Of a DNA stretch of 64,000 bases, positions 1 through 10,502 are shown in pieces (position 1 is the stretch's first letter; every line of letters starts with the position of its first letter). The DNA is from Chloranthus sessilifolius (lineage: Eukaryota; Streptophyta; Magnoliopsida; Chloranthales; Chloranthaceae). The stretch is taken from contig CM037590.1 in NCBI GenBank assembly GCA_021018995.1, positions 63,831,597-63,895,596 on the forward strand, read 5' to 3'. The notes under the pieces are model-generated. The model was not told where the DNA came from, did no database searches, and saw only the letters and a list, made by a program, of their open reading frames with translations. A program made the position numbers and the translations under genes.

Positions 1-497
1 CATAATAGTGGGTTATGAAAAAGTGTATTGTTGAGGTGGATGTAGGGACTAATTATAAGAAAGGATAAAATTCGAAATAATTGTATAAGAATACATTTGA
101 GAACTCGAAATAATTAGTTTAAAACTCATCTTAATCCAAGAGAACCAGGTTTGTTGGATAGTGGTGAAGAAGACGAATCAGAACTCAATGAACCAATTAG
201 GTGACATTGACTTGACATACGGTGAAGACATGCAGTGAATCGCTAGAGCTATTGCAATTTGTCAAAAGTTGACTTTTTCATTGCTTTTGTATCATTGCTC
301 ACAAATGATATCAGCTTTTAAAATGGGACAAAAGGGGGACTAGAAAAGCTATATAATAATGCTTAGCATTCCAAACAAGGTCCCTGTAGTCCGTCTAACA
401 AGGACACTGAGGCCTAACAAAGACAAAATATGCAAGATCACTTATTTGGCCTTAGTCTGTTAGCATGAGGTATTAAAATGAAACGGTCCAGCTGTTT
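1..497. other. Intergenic, no feature seen
   Basis: AT-rich sequence with no open frame of plausible length and no recognisable repeat boundary. I see nothing to annotate here before the first MITE. Confidence 0.5.
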
Positions 498-1396
498 GGG
501 TACATCTATTCGCCCCTAACACATTTTCTGAAAGCGCAGACGTGTAGCAACCCCTTGGAATCCATTTACTAGTTTTTTTTTGTTTGATGATTAATCCATT
601 TACTATTTGATATCAAACGATTCCGATCGTTTTTCACCCCGATATGCCGCAAAATGGACCTTGAGACCATTATCTTGCCATCAGACGGTAAGTTTTTGAT
701 TGCATGTGCTACAGATCCCAAACCGATGGACCTAAAATTACGTTTGAGCGTGATGTACGATTTTAGGATCACTTTTTGGGTATTCGTCCCACGCAGATTA
801 AAAAATGACCCTATGATGGTACGCAAGTACCTCTATTTGCACCAATAGGTTTACTGAAGCACCAACGTCGAAAACCCCTTCAAACCCATTGCTCCCTTTA
901 GATCAAACGATGGAGAACATTTTTCACCTAATCTTCCTTGCAACGGATCTTCAGATTTTGATCTTCGAATCAGACGGTCAAGTTTTTTCTTACATATGTC
1001 ACAGATCCCCAAAAAAGGCCCAAAAGTCACGTTTGAGCTTGATGTGTGCCATATAATTTTAGGGCCACTTATTAAGTACCCGTGCCACGTGGAATAAAAA
1101 ATTGATCGTTTGATGGTACACTTATGGTCTCAAGATCCATTGTATGGAAGATCCGGGTGAAAAATGATCTCCATCATCTAATCCAAAGCAATCAATGGGT
1201 TTGAAGGGTTTTTGACGTTGGCCCTTACAATAAACCTGTTGGCGTGAATAGAGATACCCATGGTATGCTTATGATCTAAAGATCATTTTGTGGAAGATCA
1301 GGGCAAGAAACGATCTCCATCGCCTGATTCGAAGCAATCAGTGGGTTTCAAATCACGTTGGTACTTTCAGAAATTTTGTTGGCACAAATATACGCC
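498..1396. mobile_element. Family A MITE, outer copy split by a second copy
   Basis: A palindromic element whose left half (498-824) and right half (1260-about 1396) are reverse complements. The left end reads GGGTACATCTATTCGCC and the right end, on the other strand, reads close to CGTATATTTGTGCC; both then continue into TTTCTGAAAG. The halves are separated by a younger copy of the same family at 825-1259. It has no coding capacity; the ORFs across it are by-products of the palindrome. Mutator-like affiliation is inferred from the 9-10 bp duplications of better preserved copies. Confidence 0.7.
825..1259. mobile_element. Family A MITE, inner copy
   Basis: A 435-bp foldback element. The left end AAGTACCTCTATTTGCACC mirrors the right end GGCGTGAATAGAGATACCC, and the arms continue through matching CAACGTC, GATCTCCAT and CATCAGACGATC-type blocks to the centre. 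It is flanked by a 9-bp near-perfect duplication, ATGGTACGC at 816-824 and ATGGTATGC at 1260-1268. A 9-bp duplication fits Mutator-like elements. Non-coding. Confidence 0.8.
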
Positions 1397-1492
1397 AGTG
1401 TTTTAGTGGGTTTTTTTTATGATGGGAGCCATTAATTGAACATGAGAAGTTGCACTTGCACATAGTTTAAAAGAAAGACTTAGTATTTTGGG

Positions 1493-1679
1493 CAAGGAGT
1501 CAAAGCAAGTTTTGGTATCGTGTATCGGTCCATGGAGGACCGATATGTATTGCTAGCCTTTAAAAAAAAATAACGATATAAAAGAGGAATCAGCCGACAC
1601 CGATACCAATACTGAGACCTCTCCCTATACCATATCGGTTGCCGATACGTATTGGTATCGGCCGATACTTTATACCTTG
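1493..1679. mobile_element. hAT-like MITE (CAAGG...TCAA ends)
   Basis: A 187-bp element flanked by the perfect 8-bp duplication ATTTTGGG (1485-1492 and 1680-1687). The left end is CAAGGAGTCAAAG and the right end reads CAAGGTATAAAG on the other strand. The interior is rich in the degenerate unit CCGATAC/GTATCGG. An 8-bp duplication is typical of hAT elements. A sister copy lies at 23860-24089 inside the CACTA element. Confidence 0.85.
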
Positions 1680-1687
1680 ATTTTGGG

Positions 1688-3599
1688 ATCCGTGCCTTAT
1701 AAAATTATCATATAAGCCGTGTGATTTGAATGCCATAATCTAAAGATTTATAGTGCAAAAGATTGGCATAAAATCTCATATTTATCATATGATTAGCTAG
1801 GCAGGGTCAGTGGTGAATCAAACAATAGACTACTTTGAATCATATTACAAAGATCATGTTGGTTTCAATCTTTTTCACCTAAGACCTCTAGATCATGACC
1901 CTCAAATCAGTCGGCTGGATATTATTTTCACATGACACAAGTCCTCAATCTGAAAGAGTCAACTTCTCGTGTGTAAGTAATGACTCTCTTCTATGTGTAA
2001 ATATTCTAATGCATGTATAAGTATAATAACAATAATCTTTGAGATGCGTGGTAGATAATGGGTGATAAAAAGAAATAATATGTTAAAATTTTAATAAAGA
2101 AAAAGAAAAATAATGTAGACATTGAGCAAAACATACGAAGATAGATTGCCATTTGTGAGGGAAAATGTTCAAGCTAAAAGATTGCCACTTTGAAATATAA
2201 TTAGAAATTTGTTCACAAAGGCAATAGGACATTGGGCTTTGGTCAGGTCCAACAGTTTGAACTCTACTCAAAACGTGATTCAACCAATTTTAAAACTGTT
2301 GAAGGCACGAGTTTCAAAAGTGAATACAAACTATTAAAAATAAAAGCAAAGATTCCCTTATATCTAATATCTAATGGTCTCAAAATTGGTTGAACCTTAT
2401 TTAGATTCAACCAATTGGACATGGGTTTGTCATTTTCACATGTCGCTAAGCCCAAAAAGCCCAAGTGGTTGAACAGAAATAAGGTTCAACCAATTTTACA
2501 ACCATTGAATAAAAGGGATTTTCAACTTTAATTGCTTCATTTTTATGAGATGATATTCAATCAAGATTTCAATTACGGTTGCGATTTTGGTGGGAACCGA
2601 AACCGAAACGAAATCCGAATTTTTGATCCTTGATTGCTACACTAAACAAAGTGGGAAACACTAATATTGCTGCCCCAATTTGAGGAGTGTTAAGATCTTC
2701 ATCTAGTATGTCCAGCGACTACATGCATGGTATGAAAAAGTTCCATGTACACAAATGAAAGGGTATTTCTGTTAGCACTTATTATTTTAGTGAAATCACC
2801 ATAAACTTATCTGCTGAAAGCACCCACTAAATATTTTAAACTTATTGGGGGCACTCATTTATTATTTTAAATTTTTTATAAAAAAATGAGTCGAGTGGTC
2901 AAGAGAGAGAGATAGAAATGTTAGACCTAGTCAGGAGAAATCGGAGAGTGGATGATTCAGCAAATATTTGACTTTCAAGAGGCTCGGATATTTATTAGCA
3001 TCAAATTAGTAAAAATAATGTTTTTGACCTTTTACTTATTTAAGGTTTCAATTTTTTTATTTTTTATGCAGGAAGGACTCAGGAAGGACTAAGGACATAC
3101 TAGTGTAGTCATAGTCGTAGCCACCAAATTTTGCGACGAATCACAAATTTGAGGTTCCACAAATTATACCTAAATTATTCAAGAATTAAAAAAATAAATA
3201 ATCGTGTGATTTTTATATGGTGAAAAATTTTGATGAAATGCGACGAAAAATTGGCCAAAATGACAGTCAAATAAAAATTTTAACAAAATTTTTATACTTT
3301 TCGATAATTTCAAAAATTTTAATATTTTTCATCGAATTTTGGAAATTTTGATATATAGCTTTTTATATTTAATGTGTAACTTTTTTTTTTTTTTTTTTCA
3401 AATATAGCAAAAGTCTTATCCCTCTTTGTGCTCAGAGCTCTCCAGTCAACTCACCAGAGCCACCACACAGCTGTTGAGGTTGTCATGCGTGAACCTATAT
3501 TATATAGGAAGCTTCTAGTGTCAAAATTTTTTTTCTACTAATGTGGGACAAAAAAATAGAACTGCAGTTGCTCGATGGGTACCGATTACTCATGCAAAA
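1688..3599. other. AT-rich intergenic DNA
   Basis: No gene seen. At 2275-2510 there are three copies of the block GTTCAACCAATTTTA, two direct and one inverted, probably the remnant of a small repeat. A poly-T tract lies near 3382-3400. Around 3120-3330 there are several inverted A/T-rich segments around GCGACGAA, possibly an old MITE without clear ends. Confidence 0.5.
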
Positions 3600-3985
3600 G
3601 GTTACGTTTTTTACTCCACCTTCTCCACGTGATATAATTCACCGTCTTTGAATTAGATGGTAGAAGTCATTTTTCGTCTCCATCTTTTATAAATTGGATC
3701 TATGAATCGTGATTGTACCATCAGACGATCAATTTTTTATTACACATAGCATATATCTCAAAAAGTGATGCTAAAATTATGCTTGAGCGTGATAGAGGGC
3801 ATATGATTTTAAGGTCATTTTTGAGATATGTGCCATGTGTAATAAAAAATCGATCGTCTGATGATACGCTCACAATCTACAGGTCCATTGTATAGAAGAT
3901 GAGGACGAAAAATAACCTCCACCATCTGATTCAAAGGCGATCAATGTATGCTGACTCAAAAAGGTGGGTTGAGAAAGCCTAGTAG
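3600..3985. mobile_element. Degenerate family A MITE
   Basis: Palindromic sequence carrying the family A core: ACCATCAGACGATCAATTT near 3718-3736 and its mirror AATCGATCGTCTGATG near 3848-3863, with the inner block TTGAGCGTGAT between them. The outer ends are diverged, so the boundaries are approximate and no target duplication is clear. Confidence 0.65.
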
Positions 3986-4748
3986 GGTGAGTATAATGGC
4001 ACCCTTTGTCAATTTATCTTTTATGGTTCTATGCTTGAGCGTGACGTTAGTATTTAGATTAATTATTAATTTTTTAAAAAAAATATTAAATATATATTTT
4101 TTATATTTTTAATCTTAAAAAATTAAAATTTTTTTTTTTGAAATATCTTAAAATTAATCCAACATGTACCGAAAGGACTCTCACCAAAAAATTTTGGAAA
4201 ACAAAATTTATCACTATAGGTGTTAAAAGTTTTATATACGCCTACAATTCATGAATTAATTCGACGCACGATCAATAGTATATACTTTTATATCTATGAA
4301 ACTTTTATAATACAATATTTTTCCTCCCCAATTTTCTTTGAATATTTTTTCGAACCAAATTATTGCTGAACCCGACGTGTGACTACGTTACTGATTGATT
4401 GACTACTGCACTACAATTGGTGCATATTTATAATTTGTCCTTGTCGTTTTGGAGTTTATCATATTTGTTCCACGTGTCTGTTTTCCTACATGGCAGGACA
4501 AAAAAGACAATAAAAAAAAGAAAATAAAAAAGGCGTTGTCAACGAAGACTGCAAATCCTCTACCAAGAAATTAAAGCTACGGTGAGGGAAGGAGTAGAAA
4601 ATGAGCACCAATCAGCTGTGCATTTATTTAAACTTTGACTCAATTGGCGAGGAGGGCCAGTGCGGTCGGTACAAAATTTAGTCGGTCGAATCTGGCCCAC
4701 CCGACCCGACCCTATGGATTAATGGTAAACAACTCGACCGAACGGCTG

Positions 4749-4788
<40 letters not shown>

Positions 4789-5317
4789 TAGTAAAAAGAT
4801 ACATGCAAATGCATGTGGCCATTAAAACTTTTAAATGATTGAACTTGATATAGCTGATTATATATTACGAAAAAAATAAATATAAACATTAAGAATTTTA
4901 TTTATTTAGAAGATAATAATATTATAAAATAATTAGATAAAAAAATAAAAGATATTAAACCGTGATAGTGCTTGCCTATCTTGATAAAAATATGTTGATG
5001 TGTTAAATTATTCAAATTGAATTAACCTAATTGCTTACCGAATAATTTCTGAACTTAAACTTTAGGCCAATGATTGTCACAAAAAATGTCATAACGAATT
5101 GTTTTTATTTAAAAGGTAACAATAGCATTATAAGATAATTAGGTAAAAAAATATAAGATGTTAAACCATGACAACAATATTATAAATAATTAGGTAAAAA
5201 AATATAAGATGTTAAACCATGACAACGCCCACTTACCTTGATAAAAATATATTGATGCGTCGACGATGATCTCGCAAAATTCTGCTTTCGAAAAAAGAGA
5301 CAAAATTAGGAAAAGTT
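3986..5317. other. Intergenic DNA with repeat remnants
   Basis: No gene. A hAT-like remnant rich in GGTCGG/CCCGACCCGACC lies at about 4640-4745. A unit around AATTAGGTAAAAAAATATAAGATGTTAAACC occurs as a diverged copy near 4910-4960 and as two closer copies at about 5120-5160 and 5170-5215. These are locally duplicated AT-rich segments. Confidence 0.5.
4749..4786. repeat. (TA)n microsatellite
   Basis: About 19 uninterrupted TA dinucleotides immediately to the right of the hAT-like remnant. It generates a spurious Tyr-Ile ORF. Confidence 0.95.
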
Positions 5318-5737
5318 AGTGTTCACTCCAAAGCTGCTATAAACACACTTCTATGGGTAATCTACACCGTCAGAGTTATAGATCATAAGTTGAAAGGCAG
5401 TGGACCCAAAAATCAAACTTTTTGAGTGGTTTAAATCATCTGATCTATGCACTCTAATATCAATCGTTGTATGTAGTTTTAATGTCAGATATTCAAACTC
5501 GCCAATCGGATAGTTCACATCCGCTTATGGACATGATTCTTTGGCTAAACCATTTAAATCCATCATAAATCGGTGCGACATGGCATCTTAGGAAACCAGA
5601 CTTCAATGATTCTGCAAACAAAAGGAAACCACATTTCAATGGTATGAAATAGAAAATTCTAATTTGGTGGTGGTAGATCATTTAAACACCATTTGGTGTT
5701 TAAACGTCGGTCAGGAGCTATCAGGAGCTATTATCCC
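5318..5737. mobile_element. Family B MITE, diverged copy
   Basis: Resembles the well-bounded element at 24691-25138. Both have the blocks CCGTCA...GATAGATCATA, a central CATCGGATGG/CAATCGGATAG segment, and the right end GATCATTTAAACACC...GGTGTTTAAA followed by TCAGGA...ATTATCCC. The left end is diverged and its position approximate; a tandem repeat of TCAGGAGCTA sits at the right end. Non-coding. Confidence 0.65.
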
Positions 5738-5744
5738 TAAAATT

Positions 5745-5750
<6 letters not shown>

Positions 5751-5800
<50 letters not shown>
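5751..5800. repeat. (TA)n microsatellite
   Basis: Twenty-five uninterrupted AT dinucleotides, starting a few bases from the right end of the family B MITE copy. Confidence 0.95.
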
Positions 5801-5803
<3 letters not shown>

Positions 5804-7605
5804 GCAGGACCTGGCCCGGTGTTGGGTGTATTTAATCCAAGCTCAGCCTGATTTGCCTTGGGCTGGATCATTCCTAACCTAGGTTGGCTCCCAAACCGAA
5901 TTTACACACCCAAAAGCTTCTTAGGCCTCGCTTAGGGAGGATTATTGCATAGTCATAGCCCGCTTATGCTTTACCCTGCTTGAGAGTCATAAACAAACAT
6001 GCTAGAATTCTAGAAGGTATATAGGTTGGCCTATTATCAAGCTAAGCTAGGGCATCATTTCATTCTCGCAATTGTTCTACTTTATTGTCTAGGCTCGGCC
6101 CTAATCCCTACTAAGGTCTCGTTTAGCACGAGTTTTTGGTGTCGCTAATAATCTTATTTTTTATAGTGCACGCAACCTACATCAATAGATATGACCCTGA
6201 TTGGTGCATTTTACTGCCATGTGACATCCATTGGAAATCATCTTGTGCTTTTTCCCCTATATAAAATATTCTATAATAAGAATATTATACGTGATATAAC
6301 AACAATTATTTATGTATTATATATATAGGGAAAAAGGTTCCCAATGATACCTTCACCAAATTTCCAGCCTCTAAAAAAGGCACCACATGGCACCCAAGAT
6401 CCTATTTTGGTGTCATATGGACATTGCTGCGATCGATTTAAAATTAAAAATTAAAACTAAAATCTGATCTCAACAATTGGACCTTTGACTATAGTCAACT
6501 TTTTTACTTTTGTTATATACATATATGAATTTAACACATCTTGAAGAATCTAAGCAGTGTCAAACTTGGGCTCAACACAGAAGCGAAGAGAGCTTAAGTA
6601 ACACTTAACCACTTCGCACACCTTCAAACGAATACATGGAAAACCTCACACTTCCTTTGGAAAAACATCTGTTCCCTATTCCTACGGCTAAGAAAAAATC
6701 CAAGAAATTGTACTTGAGATTTTATCAAAAGAATAGAGATAGGAGTGCAAGTATTAAACTGAAACCTGAACCCTACCAATAAACCGGCTAAATTGAATTG
6801 GATCGAAACTGATTTGAACCAATTTCGATTCGATTTGGTTTCAATTCATTTTATGCACCACATGATATAAAAGGTCGGGACAAAATAATGAGAGCAATTG
6901 AGTGTGATCAGTTCCTGAGATTCCTTTATGGATAATTGATACAAAAAAAAAAGGAAATAAACCCTAAAATCAGGGGCTTACATTATAAATTTTAGAAATT
7001 CAAAGAAATATGTGTTAAGATAACTTACCTTTTGTACTCCCCTCACTCTACACCATAAACACTTGAAAAGGTTTGCATGAATTAAAATTCGGTGTTAGGA
7101 CACAGAGGTCAGTAGCGATAATAATCGCTAAATCTATCCAAAGATCTCTGTAAAACAACTCTCACGAGTTTGATAAAACTGTTGCAACTTATATACAAAT
7201 TATAGTGCTTGATTACAAAACTGTAATATAATGATAGTGAATACCTTCTGATGAAAGATGTACAAATTAAGAGTGTAAACGGGTATGAGTCATGAGAATA
7301 AATCGAATCGACCAACAAAAGTTTATATAATAATCAGCGCATCATAATGAGTTATTCATCAGTAATGATGATGTAGGAGTTGCACAAGGATTTAAGGGTC
7401 TAGATTTCAGCAGAAACCCAGGGTTTTAACAAGAGAGATATAATCTCGAATAACAGCTACTAGCATAGATATAATCTTGAATAACAGCAGCTTAAAAGCA
7501 GCAAAGAAAATATCTCTTATTCCATAAAAATTTTGTAAACGTTTAATCTCTTAGTTCAATTACATAGATAGAAAAAGTAATAAGCGAATCCTATTCTAAT
7601 TAGGC
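5801..7605. other. Intergenic DNA, no gene seen
   Basis: Contains GC-richer patches typical of decayed hAT-like MITEs (about 5801-6000), a stretch with many TTTCGATTCGATTTGGTTT-like units (about 6770-6860), and a short imperfect tandem repeat of GATATAATCTCGAATAACAG near 7438-7490. No ORF shows codon-level or family-level signs of being a gene. Confidence 0.5.
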
Positions 7606-7613
7606 TTCCTTAT

Positions 7614-7999
7614 TATGGCTGTCAATGGGCCGGGCTGAAGCCCGGCCCAGCCCGAATGGGTCGAGTTCGAGTCCAATTTTTTAGGAAGTTATTAAAAGGG
7701 CCCAGCCCGGCCTGTATAAGAAACGGGCTCGGATTTGGGTTTCAAAGTTTAAGGCCAGGGCTCAATCCGTTTAGCTGAGGTCCTTTAAGAAAAAAAAAAA
7801 CTTAAAATTTTTGTTAAAAAATATTAGAAACCCGGCCTGGCCCGGCCCGTTTAGCTAAACGGGCTGGGTATGGACTACATAATTTTAAATCGAGTTGAGC
7901 CCGACCCGACCCATTTAGCTAAACGGGCAGGGCCGAGCCCATTTAAAAAAAATAAAAAATAAACGGGCTGGGTGAAAACCCGGCCTGTTGACAACCCTA
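7614..7999. mobile_element. hAT-like MITE with GGGCCGGGC arms
   Basis: A 386-bp non-autonomous element flanked by the perfect 8-bp duplication TTCCTTAT (7606-7613 and 8000-8007). Terminal inverted repeats are TATGGCTGTCAA on the left and TAGGGTTGTCAA read from the right. The interior has four or more CCCGGCC / AAACGGGC units, including inverted TTTAGCTAAACGGGC palindromes. The size, ends and 8-bp duplication fit hAT MITEs of plants. No coding capacity. Confidence 0.9.
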
Positions 8000-8176
8000 T
8001 TCCTTATCTATTTGGACTTTATAACTAAAGATAGAAACAAATTAAATATTCTCATCTTCCTATGAATCCCTATTTTCTAGGACTTTCGAACCCAGAGAAG
8101 AGTGACAGTGAGAGAGAGATTTATTAGGAGTTTAGTTTGAAGAGTCCTAGTTTAACATACATTGTAAAGGTAGTTA

Positions 8177-8334
8177 TAGAAAATTATATAATATAGAGGT
8201 ATTTTAGGTACGAAAATATGACAAACTATTTTTACTTTTATATAGTAGTAAGGATAGAAAATTATATAATATAGGGGTATTTTAGGTATGAAAATATGAT
8301 AGAAACTATTTTTACTTTTATACAGTAGTAAGGA
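8177..8334. repeat. 78/80-bp tandem duplication
   Basis: Two head-to-tail units, 8177-8254 and 8255-8334, both starting TAGAAAATTATATAATATAG and ending AGTAGTAAGGA. They differ by a few substitutions and a small indel, so this is a fairly recent local duplication. Confidence 0.9.
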
Positions 8335-8355
8335 TATATATATATATATATATAT

Positions 8356-8737
8356 GGAAAAGGTGTTCACCCTCCAATGGAGGACGTTTGAACGTCCTCT
8401 AAGATTGGGAAAACCTCTAATTGGCAACATGAAACCAAATTGATCACATATAGAGCACAGGTGCATTACTTAGATTATATTTAGCAAAAAAAATAAAAAT
8501 AGAAAAGTCATCTCCACCATGTATTTTTTGAGTCTTAAAATTTAAACCATTAAAAGTAGTCAAACTTTGACAGAGGCCATAAAAATAAAAATTTTGATTT
8601 TTTTTTTTGGGAAATTGATCTAAGTCGTTCCCTTTTGCTCCCCATCACACCCAAATAGTATTTTAGATGTCACATTCATCTCCATGAGATCTTGGAGGAC
8701 ACTTGAGCATCCTCCCAAGGAGGATGAAACCAACTCC
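8356..8737. mobile_element. Foldback MITE between two TA tracts
   Basis: The left arm GGAAAAGGTGTTCACCCTCC and the right arm, read from the other strand as GGAGTTGGTTTCATCCTCC, are imperfect inverted repeats. They continue into GGAGGACGTTTGAACGTCC and its mirror. Both ends abut TA runs (8335-8355 and 8738-8752), so a TA duplication, as in Tc1/mariner-type MITEs, is possible but cannot be separated from the microsatellite. Confidence 0.6.
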
Positions 8738-8756
8738 ATATATATATATATATAAA

Positions 8757-9148
8757 AGTATTTTTAAGTCTACCGATTGAATCTTTCATTTCATCCACGT
8801 TGGAATCCATTGACTGCTTTGAAATTGAGATAGAGCTTGTTTTTCATCCCAATCTTTCACATGATGGATCTTGAGATCATGGACATACCATCAAACGATC
8901 AGTTTTAATTTTATGTGGTGCGCATCCCAAGAACCTTATTTGAGCGTGATGAGTTCCACGATATGTTAAGGTCACTTTTTTGGAGCGTGAGCCATGTGAA
9001 ATAAAAAATGGAGGGGTGGATGCTACGTCCATGATCTGAATCCATTATGTGAATAATTGGGACAATAAATAATCTCCATTGTCCGATTCAAAGCAATCCA
9101 TAAGCTTCAACATTGGTGAACACAGAGATCTGGCAGGTGGATTTAAAG

Positions 9149-9150
<2 letters not shown>
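8757..9150. mobile_element. Family A MITE
   Basis: Palindrome with the family core: CATTGACTGCTTTGAA, TTTTTCATCCCAATCTTTC, GGATCTTGAGATCATGG and ACCATCAAACGATCAG on the left, mirrored by AATCTCCATTGTCCGATTCA and CCATGATCTGAATCC on the right. Ends are approximate. Confidence 0.7.

Positions 9151-9151
<1 letters not shown>

Positions 9152-9213
<62 letters not shown>
9152..9213. repeat. (CT)n(TA)n compound microsatellite
   Basis: About 14 CT units (9152-9179) running directly into about 17 TA units (9180-9213), with a family A MITE beginning immediately to the right. Confidence 0.95.
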
Positions 9214-9215
<2 letters not shown>

Positions 9216-9455
9216 GTAGCTCTATTCACGCTTGCTGATTTACTGAAGGCGCCTATATTGATAAATCATTGACTACTTTGAATCAAACAATTGAGATTAG
9301 TTTTTATCACAATCTTTCATACATTGATTCTTTAATAGAACATGGGCATACCATAAGAACGATATGTTTTCGTTTTCGCATGGCGAAGATCATAAAAGTA
9401 ACCCTGAAATTAGGTTTGAGTGTAATATATGTCACATGTGTTTTTCAACTCATAA
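9214..9455. mobile_element. Family A MITE, half copy
   Basis: Starts with the family end GGGTAGCTCTATTCACGC and runs through the left arm (TTGACTACTTTGAATCAAAC, CACAATCTTTCATACATTG). It stops near the palindrome centre, where the next family A copy begins. The right arm is missing. Confidence 0.65.
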
Positions 9456-9893
9456 GGTAATCTCTATTCGCGCCAACGTCGGAAACCCCTAACATCCGAA
9501 ACCCCTTGCAATATATTGACTAGTTGGAATCAGATGATGAAGACCTTTTTTTCACCTTGAGCTTCCACAATGGATCTTAAGAAAATGATCTCACCATCAA
9601 ACGATCAGTTTTTGATTCTATGTATCATAGATTCAAAATATATGGCCCTAAAATTACATTTAATCGTGATGCCTGCCATAAGATTTTACGGCCACTTTTT
9701 TTGGGTTTTTGTGGCACGTTTGATGGCACACTCGTGATATAAAAAAAACACCTAACTGTCTAATGGTAAGATCATGGCCTCCGAATTTGTTGTGTAGAAG
9801 ATTGGGATGAAAAATGATCTCCATAGTTTGTTTCTAACCCGTCAACGGGTTTTGAACGTTGGCTATCAGTAACCACGCATATCTTTATTCCTA
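9456..9893. mobile_element. Family A MITE, full copy
   Basis: Left end GGTAATCTCTATTCGCGCC followed by AACGTCGGAAACCCC; right end mirrors it as GGTTTTGAACGTTGG...ATCTTTATTCC. Both arms carry the conserved GATCTCACCATCAAACG / AATGGTAAGATCATGG blocks. No clear duplication was found. Non-coding. Confidence 0.7.
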
Positions 9894-10502
9894 ACTATCG
9901 TAAAGTCATCATTTGACCATATGCTGTTGGTATCATGGTTCAAAATGAGTTATTGGCCGAATCGTTTAAGGGGAAAAAAATTTGGTCCAACTATATAAAG
10001 GGGGAAAATTATGAGCCGAAATTTAAATTTTCAACTGAAATTTCGGTTCAAAAATCTAATTTTGGTCATGTCGGAAACCGAAAACAAAACCGTATAAAAC
10101 TATTCAAAATCTAATCATATGATCCTGCTGACGAGAGTCAACCCAACACTTTCTCCACAAGCAAACCGTATCTAGTTTTAAGTGGTCGCGGTTCCTCCAC
10201 TCTTCGAGCCGCCACGACAAATATTAAATGTTGTACACTAAGACATGAAAATTATACATCAAAATTTTATAGTGAAGAAACCAGTTGGAATGAAATATCT
10301 GCTTACTACAATATTGTTCCTACCATATAAAATTAGTAACATAGGACTCGTGTGTTAGTAGTTTAACGGTTGATATTAACTCACAGTCTCCTATAAGGAA
10401 AAGAAAAGAGTTGGGACATCTGAATCTAGCCTTCGCTGGCACACCCTTTTTTCTTAATCTCAAAGACCCAAATCAAAGATCCATCTGCATATTCCGGCGA
10501 AA
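9894..10502. promoter_or_regulatory. Upstream region of the receptor kinase gene
   Basis: At about 9935-10110 lies a repeat rich in GAAATTTCGG and CCGAAACCGAAAAC units, also seen near 2570-2620 and 61760-61960, so likely a small dispersed element. The last 400 bp before the ATG contain pyrimidine-rich sequence, and CTATAAGG at about 10391-10398 is the only weak TATA candidate. No promoter element can be assigned with confidence. Confidence 0.3.

Noticed and set aside
8152..8466. 104-residue minus-strand ORF
   Set aside because: Spans the 78-bp tandem duplication and a TA tract; the Tyr-Ile repeats are low complexity with no family resemblance.
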